This document shows, piece by piece, positions 34,446 through 38,131 of a stretch of 38,131 nt of DNA (its first letter is position 1; the number at the start of each line of letters is the position of its first letter). This DNA comes from Caenispirillum bisanense (lineage in GTDB: Bacteria; Pseudomonadota; Alphaproteobacteria; Rhodospirillales; Rhodospirillaceae): positions 1-38,131 of the forward strand of contig CAMDRB010000006.1 of the NCBI GenBank assembly GCA_945906455.1, written 5' to 3'. Both the position numbers and the translations under genes were made by a program. Under the pieces are notes generated by a model. That model made no database searches. It saw only the letters and a program-made list of their open reading frames with translations, and was not told where the DNA came from.

Positions 34446-35666
34446 ATGGAAAAAGCCGCCCTCTTGCATGGATCGGTTGCGCCCGCGGCGCACAAGCCGG
34501 ATAGAGCGGCGTCTTTGGCCGCGCCGGTGAGCCCGCCGGCGCGGGGCGATGACGGCGCCCGCCGTTTGCGCCTTGCCGAGTCCGTCGGCCGCATGGGGCA
34601 CTGGCACGCCGACCTTGCCGGCGGCGCGCTCACAGGCTCGCCGCAGGCCTTCAGCATACTTGGGGTCGATCCCGGGGGCGCTTTGCCCGACATGCAGGTA
34701 CTTTTGAATCTCGTTCATCCCGAAGACCGGGCCGAGATCGAACAGACCATCCAGGAAGCGGTTGCCGGTCCGGCGCCCTTCGAAGTCGACGGCCGGATTT
34801 CCCGACCGGACGGCTCTTGGCGCTCAATCATCTGTACCGGCCAGCCGGAAACCGATGCGCGCGGGCGGGCGACGGCCCTGTTCGGAGTGATCAGCGACGT
34901 CACCGAAGCCTTCGATGCCATCCGCTCGATCCAGGACCAGAATGAGATGCTGGGCATGGCGGGCGATCTTGCTCACCTCGGTCACTGGGTTTGGAACTGC
35001 GATCAAGATCGGCTGACCTTCTGCTCGGACGAACTGGGCCGTATCCATGAGCTCGCGCCCGGCACCGTCATTCGTCAATTCACGCATCCGGCGTTGTTCG
35101 CGGTGGTTGTCGTTACCGACGACCGCGACCGGTACCGCGCAACTGTCACCGAGACCTTGGCTCGATCCCAGACCTATAAAATTGAATACCGCATCAAGAC
35201 ACGCAGCGGCGCCTTCAAAGACATTCGCGAGACCGGCCAGCCAATCTTGAGCCGGGAAGGTACGCTCGTGCGCTACATTGCCACGGCGCAGGATGTCACG
35301 GAGGCCAAGCGGCGCGAGAACGAACTCCGTGAAGCGCGGCGGCAGGTCGAGGAACAGGCCGAGGCTTTGCGCCGGAGCGAGCAGGAACTTGAACGTAAGA
35401 CCGCTGAATTGCAGCGCTTGAACGTGCACAAGGCCAAACTGTTCTCGATCATCGCCCACGACCTGCGCATTCCATTCAACAGTATCATCGGGTTTTCCGA
35501 CCTTTTGGTGGCCAAGGCCAAGGATTTCTCGCGGGGACAGACGCTCAGCTACGCTCAAATCGTTCGCGATTCCGCGGTCGGCGTCCATGAACTACTCGAC
35601 AATCTTCTGGCTTGGGCGGCCATCCAGATCCGCGACGGCGGGTTGAACTCGCCCCGCTCGATTTAG
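34446..35666 (+). CDS. PAS-PAS sensor histidine kinase, N-terminal part (frameshifted)
   Basis: Codes for 406 residues. Two PAS domains with PAC ends lie at about residues 40-155 (ESVGRMGHWHADLAGGALTGSPQAFSILGVDP) and 170-290 (AGDLAHLGHWVWNCDQDRLTFCSDELGRIHEL), then a coiled coil (NELREARRQVEEQAEALRRSEQELERKTAELQRL), then the HisKA dimerisation helix with phospho-acceptor His338 in FSIIAHDLRIPFNSIIGFSDLL. There are no membrane helices, so it is cytosolic. After about residue 398 the frame goes wrong and meets a stop; the ATPase domain continues in another frame. No response regulator is adjacent. Confidence 0.8.
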   Translation: MEKAALLHGSVAPAAHKPDRAASLAAPVSPPARGDDGARRLRLAESVGRMGHWHADLAGGALTGSPQAFSILGVDPGGALPDMQVLLNLVHPEDRAEIEQTIQEAVAGPAPFEVDGRISRPDGSWRSIICTGQPETDARGRATALFGVISDVTEAFDAIRSIQDQNEMLGMAGDLAHLGHWVWNCDQDRLTFCSDELGRIHELAPGTVIRQFTHPALFAVVVVTDDRDRYRATVTETLARSQTYKIEYRIKTRSGAFKDIRETGQPILSREGTLVRYIATAQDVTEAKRRENELREARRQVEEQAEALRRSEQELERKTAELQRLNVHKAKLFSIIAHDLRIPFNSIIGFSDLLVAKAKDFSRGQTLSYAQIVRDSAVGVHELLDNLLAWAAIQIRDGGLNSPRSI

Positions 35667-36133
35667 CGGCCGCGGTCCGCGCCGGCCTGGAGCCCTTGAC
35701 CCACACCGCCGAGACCAAGAGCATCACGATTGCTAATTGCATCGGTTCGGTGACCGCCCTCGGCGATGAGGCCTTGGTGCGAATGGTTATTCGCAACCTG
35801 GCCTCCAATGCCATCAAATTTGCGCGCCGCGGCGGCGTGGTCGAGCTTACGGCCGCGCCCGTGAGGATCGAGCCGGCGGATGCCGCCTCCCCGGCGCCCA
35901 TGGTGCGGGTCACGGTGCGTGACGATGGCGTTGGCATGTCCGGCGCGGCGCTCGCCAATCTGATCGCCCTTGAGCCCACGATCTCGACGCCCGGTACCAG
36001 CGGCGAAAAGGGCACGGGGATCGGCCTCTATTTGTGCCGCGATATCGTCGAGCGCCACGGCGGCACCGTAACGGTCGAATCGACGCCCGGCGTCGGAACG
36101 TCGATCCATTTCACGCTACCCGCAGCCCTCTAA
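35612..36133 (+). CDS. Histidine kinase HATPase_c part, separated from the kinase by a frameshift
   Basis: The frame encodes the rest of the kinase: VELAPLDLAAAVRAGLEPLTHTAETKSITI, N-box EALVRMVIRNLASNAIKFARRGG, G1-box VTVRDDGVGMS, and G2-box KGTGIGLYLCRDIVERHGGTVTVESTPGVGTSIHFTLP. Adding one G in the GGG at 35640-35642 would join it to the upstream part as DGG-VELAPL, which is the expected transition after HisKA. An independent start (TTG at 35612) has no family support, so I take this as the second piece of one gene. Confidence 0.78.
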   Translation: MGGHPDPRRRVELAPLDLAAAVRAGLEPLTHTAETKSITIANCIGSVTALGDEALVRMVIRNLASNAIKFARRGGVVELTAAPVRIEPADAASPAPMVRVTVRDDGVGMSGAALANLIALEPTISTPGTSGEKGTGIGLYLCRDIVERHGGTVTVESTPGVGTSIHFTLPAAL

Positions 36134-36181
36134 GCCAAACCGTTCACGCTGGATTAGATCGGTCGTGACATCGACCGGCCG

Positions 36182-36898
36182 ATGGCGCTAAACCATGGTT
36201 TAGAGCATCGTGCCGAAAAGTTTGCCCTCACCGACGAGGTCTCCCAGCTGAATTCGTTAGTAAGCCACTCGACCCTGGTGTGGGAGGACGCGCGGCCGGA
36301 TGGTAATTCCCCTCGCCCGTGGTGGCTAGTGCGCGCGACCGACGTAGCTGCGGCGCGCGATTTTTTCATCGTTGAGGACGATGTCAGCGGTTACCTGGTT
36401 GGCGTGGTCAGGCCGCGTCCGGGGAAAAAATTCGAAATGATCGCCGCCGCCTTCCTCGGCTCGGCCGAGCAGGTGTCCGGCAGCCGCGCCGACGGCATCG
36501 CAATGCTCAAGGGTTTGGTCGCGGACTGGCAAACGGCGCCGCACAATGCTGCGCTGGGCCAGGGCGTGCGCCGCTGGCGCCGACGGCGGAGTTGGATCAT
36601 CGCCCGCGCCAATTTTCCGCTGGCCACGGGCGCATTCGTGATCGGCGGCTTGCTCGGTTTTGCCATCGGCATGTTCGCGGTGTCGTCCGGTGCCGTTGGC
36701 GTGCCATTCGTTAGCGTTGCCTTGTTGATCGGGGCCGTCGCCGGCACGCTCCTGAAATTGATCGCCGACCGCAAGCCGTCACCGGTCGCCGCCGGTGCGC
36801 TGGCGGGATCGTGGGAGCGCTTTATGGTCGTCAGTTTCGCGGCGCTGATCGGCGCAGCCATGGGCTCGGGCGTCGTCTTGGCGCTGTTTTGGTATTAG
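36182..36898 (+). CDS. Three-helix membrane protein of unknown function
   Basis: A 238-residue protein not recognised. An N-terminal soluble part of about 130 residues includes LVWEDARPDGNSPRPWWLVRATDVAAARDFFIVEDDVSGYLVGVVRPRPGKKFEMIAAAFLGSAEQ, a basic patch RRWRRRRSW, then three membrane segments near residues 140-162, 167-188 and 205-235 (LATGAFVIGGLLGFAIGMFAV, VPFVSVALLIGAVAGTLLKLIA, FMVVSFAALIGAAMGSGVVLALFW). The start is uncertain because the first codons overlap a repeat fragment (36201-36221), and the stop codon is the first three bases of a repeat copy (36896-36998). Confidence 0.55.
   Translation: MALNHGLEHRAEKFALTDEVSQLNSLVSHSTLVWEDARPDGNSPRPWWLVRATDVAAARDFFIVEDDVSGYLVGVVRPRPGKKFEMIAAAFLGSAEQVSGSRADGIAMLKGLVADWQTAPHNAALGQGVRRWRRRRSWIIARANFPLATGAFVIGGLLGFAIGMFAVSSGAVGVPFVSVALLIGAVAGTLLKLIADRKPSPVAAGALAGSWERFMVVSFAALIGAAMGSGVVLALFWY
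36188..36221. repeat. Palindrome plus a solitary half of the alphaproteobacterial intergenic repeat
   Basis: CTAAACCATGGTTTAG at 36188-36203 is a perfect 16-bp palindrome. Overlapping it, 36201-36221 (TAGAGCATCGTGCCGAAAAGT, less one base) matches 36896-36916 with one difference. The right half of the repeat is absent here. Confidence 0.7.
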
Positions 36899-36996
36899 AG
36901 CATCGCGCCGAAAAGTGGGCTTCCGGTTTTCGGAGAAAGCGATGCGTAGACAAATAGATAGAGCGAGCAGCATGATTCCGAATCAACGCTGCTCGG
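36896..36996. repeat. Two-hairpin palindromic intergenic repeat, Rhizobiales type
   Basis: First hairpin: GCATCGC 36900-36906 with GCGATGC 36939-36945, inner CCGAAAA 36908-36914 with TTTTCGG 36927-36933. Second hairpin: GAGCAGC 36965-36971 with GCTGCTC 36988-36994, inner GATT/AATC. The joining AGACAAATAGATAGAGCG and the GAAAAGTGGG loop strongly resemble a repeat I recall from Rhizobiales chromosomes. Confidence 0.8.
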
Positions 36997-37028
36997 CCTA
37001 GTACGATTTAGGTAACAGTGGAGTCCGG

Positions 37029-38131
37029 TTATCTCGCCGCCGGATCGTAATTGAGGCTGGAGGCAAGCCAGCGTTCCACGGCGGCCACGGTCATGCCTTT
37101 GCGCCGGGCGTAGTCCTCGATCTGGTCGCGCTCGATCTTGCCGACGCCGAAGTACGCCGCCTCGGGATGGGCGAAATAGAAGCCGCTGACGCTGGCCGCC
37201 GGCCACATGGCGAAGCTGTCGGTTAAGACCATGCCCGCGTTCTTTTCGGCATCGAGCAGCTTCCACAAAAGCGCCTTCTCGGTGTGATCGGGGCAGGCGG
37301 GATAACCGGGAGCCGGGCGGATGCCCCGGTATTTTTCCCCGATCAATTCCTCATTGCCGAGCTTTTCGTCGACGGCATAGCCCCAGAACTCCTTGCGTAC
37401 GCGCTGGTGCATGCGTTCGGCAAAGGCTTCGGCCAGGCGGTCGGCAAGCGCCTTAACCAGGATGGCGTTGTAGTCGTCGTGGTCGCGCTCGAATTCCGCG
37501 ACCTTCTTTTCAAGGCCGATACCGGTCGTGACGGCAAAGGCGCCGATGTAGTCGGCGATGCCGCTGTCCTTGGGGGCGATGAAATCGGCCAGCGCCATGT
37601 TGGCGCGGTCGAAACCTTTGGCGCCATCCCGGATCATCTGCTGGCGTAAGCTATGCAAGGTCGTGAGGACTTTGCCGCGTTTATCGTCGGCGTAGACTTC
37701 AATGTCGTCGCCTATGCTACTCGCGGGCCAGAAACCGATCACGGCCTTGGCGGTCACCCACTTTTCGCCGACCAAACGCTGCAACATGGCTTGCGCATCG
37801 TTGTAAAGGCTAAGGGCCGCCTTGCCGACCAACGCATCGGTGAGAATGTCGGGATATTTTCCCGCCAGTTCCCAGGTCTGGAAGAACGGCGTCCAATCGA
37901 TGGTGCGCGTCAGTTCGGCAAGGTCGTAGTCCGCGAAGATCGTCAAGGCGCCGCCGGCTGAAAGCGCCCGCGGCTTCTCGGGGACCTGCGCGTTCCAATC
38001 GATTTTCACGCGGTTCGCCCGCGCCGCTGCCAGGGCCTGGCGCTTCTTGCCCTGCTGCTGGCGGGCGTGGGCCTCACGCAGGCGCGCGTAGTCGGCCTTG
38101 ACCTCGGTGGTGTAGGCCTCCCGGTTTTGCG
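37029..38131 (-). CDS. metH: Cobalamin-dependent methionine synthase, C-terminal activation domain (5' part outside window)
   Basis: Transfers a methyl group from methyltetrahydrofolate to homocysteine through cobalamin. Only about the last 367 residues are present, covering the activation domain used for reductive methylation with SAM. Diagnostic segments are REAYTTEVKADYARLREAH, VKIDWNAQVPEKPRAL, DWTPFFQTWELAGKYPDI, FGFWPASS-like AVIGFWPASSIGDDIEVY and the SAM-binding GIRPAPGYPACPDHTEKALLWKLLDAE. The end AKYFGVGKIxRDQ-like PEAAYFGVGKIERDQIEDYARRKGM is normal. The frame is open to the window edge; the N-terminal catalytic modules lie beyond it. Confidence 0.95.
   Translation of the reverse strand, partial: QNREAYTTEVKADYARLREAHARQQQGKKRQALAAARANRVKIDWNAQVPEKPRALSAGGALTIFADYDLAELTRTIDWTPFFQTWELAGKYPDILTDALVGKAALSLYNDAQAMLQRLVGEKWVTAKAVIGFWPASSIGDDIEVYADDKRGKVLTTLHSLRQQMIRDGAKGFDRANMALADFIAPKDSGIADYIGAFAVTTGIGLEKKVAEFERDHDDYNAILVKALADRLAEAFAERMHQRVRKEFWGYAVDEKLGNEELIGEKYRGIRPAPGYPACPDHTEKALLWKLLDAEKNAGMVLTDSFAMWPAASVSGFYFAHPEAAYFGVGKIERDQIEDYARRKGMTVAAVERWLASSLNYDPAAR

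Overview
This is a chromosomal segment from a GC-rich Alphaproteobacterium. Four things suggest this: the glyQ-glyS-ppdK order next to a polyprenyl synthetase, many GTG and TTG starts, a tRNA-Asp with an encoded CCA, and a palindromic intergenic repeat of the type common in Rhizobiales-like genomes. The exact order is uncertain. No prophage, integrase, CRISPR array or complete insertion sequence is visible. Most genes are housekeeping or metabolic, and the oddities are fusions, extensions, lost catalytic residues and small palindromic repeats.

Left part (1-10.2 kb). The 5' part of a polyprenyl diphosphate synthase gene is divergent from a run of a DUF2007 protein, a translationally coupled NPPY methyltransferase, a small zinc-ribbon membrane protein, glyQ, glyS and ppdK. 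GlyQ carries a Lys/Ala/Pro-rich N-terminal tail of about 78 residues. PPDK carries an in-frame N-terminal Cro/YdaS-type helix-turn-helix, and a dense group of GCTTAC/CCTTAC palindromic sites lies directly before its start. This HTH-PPDK fusion with operator-like DNA is the best candidate for something undescribed in the window. Inverted repeats lie on both sides of ppdK. A cytochrome b561 and a YgfZ-type folate-binding protein follow, with convergent overlapping stops.

Glycan part (10.3-16.7 kb). Three glycosyltransferases (two GT-B/GT4-like, one GT9 heptosyltransferase-like), a glutamine-dependent asparagine synthase homologue and a dihydroorotase-like amidohydrolase are packed on one strand. 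This looks like a cell-surface glycan cluster, possibly including amidation of a sugar acid.

Envelope and periplasm part (16.9-24 kb). A TonB-dependent receptor ends in a strong intrinsic terminator. It converges on an opposing pair encoding an exported metallo-beta-lactamase-fold enzyme and an exported di-haem cytochrome c. Then come a type II haloacid dehalogenase-like protein, a pirin and a small basic protein.

Right part (24-38 kb). The genes are an exported alpha/beta hydrolase homologue whose nucleophile Ser position is Ala, an SDR, a small cytochrome c, a Do-like protease, an aldo/keto reductase with a signal-like N-terminus, an Rrf2 regulator followed by a TauE/SafE permease, an NmrA-like Rossmann protein with a signal peptide, a Gdx/SugE-like SMR transporter, a thiolase, tRNA-Asp, a PAS histidine kinase split by a -1 frameshift, a three-helix membrane protein bracketed by repeats, and the C-terminal part of metH.

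All assignments come from reading the sequence and recalled family motifs; no database search was run.
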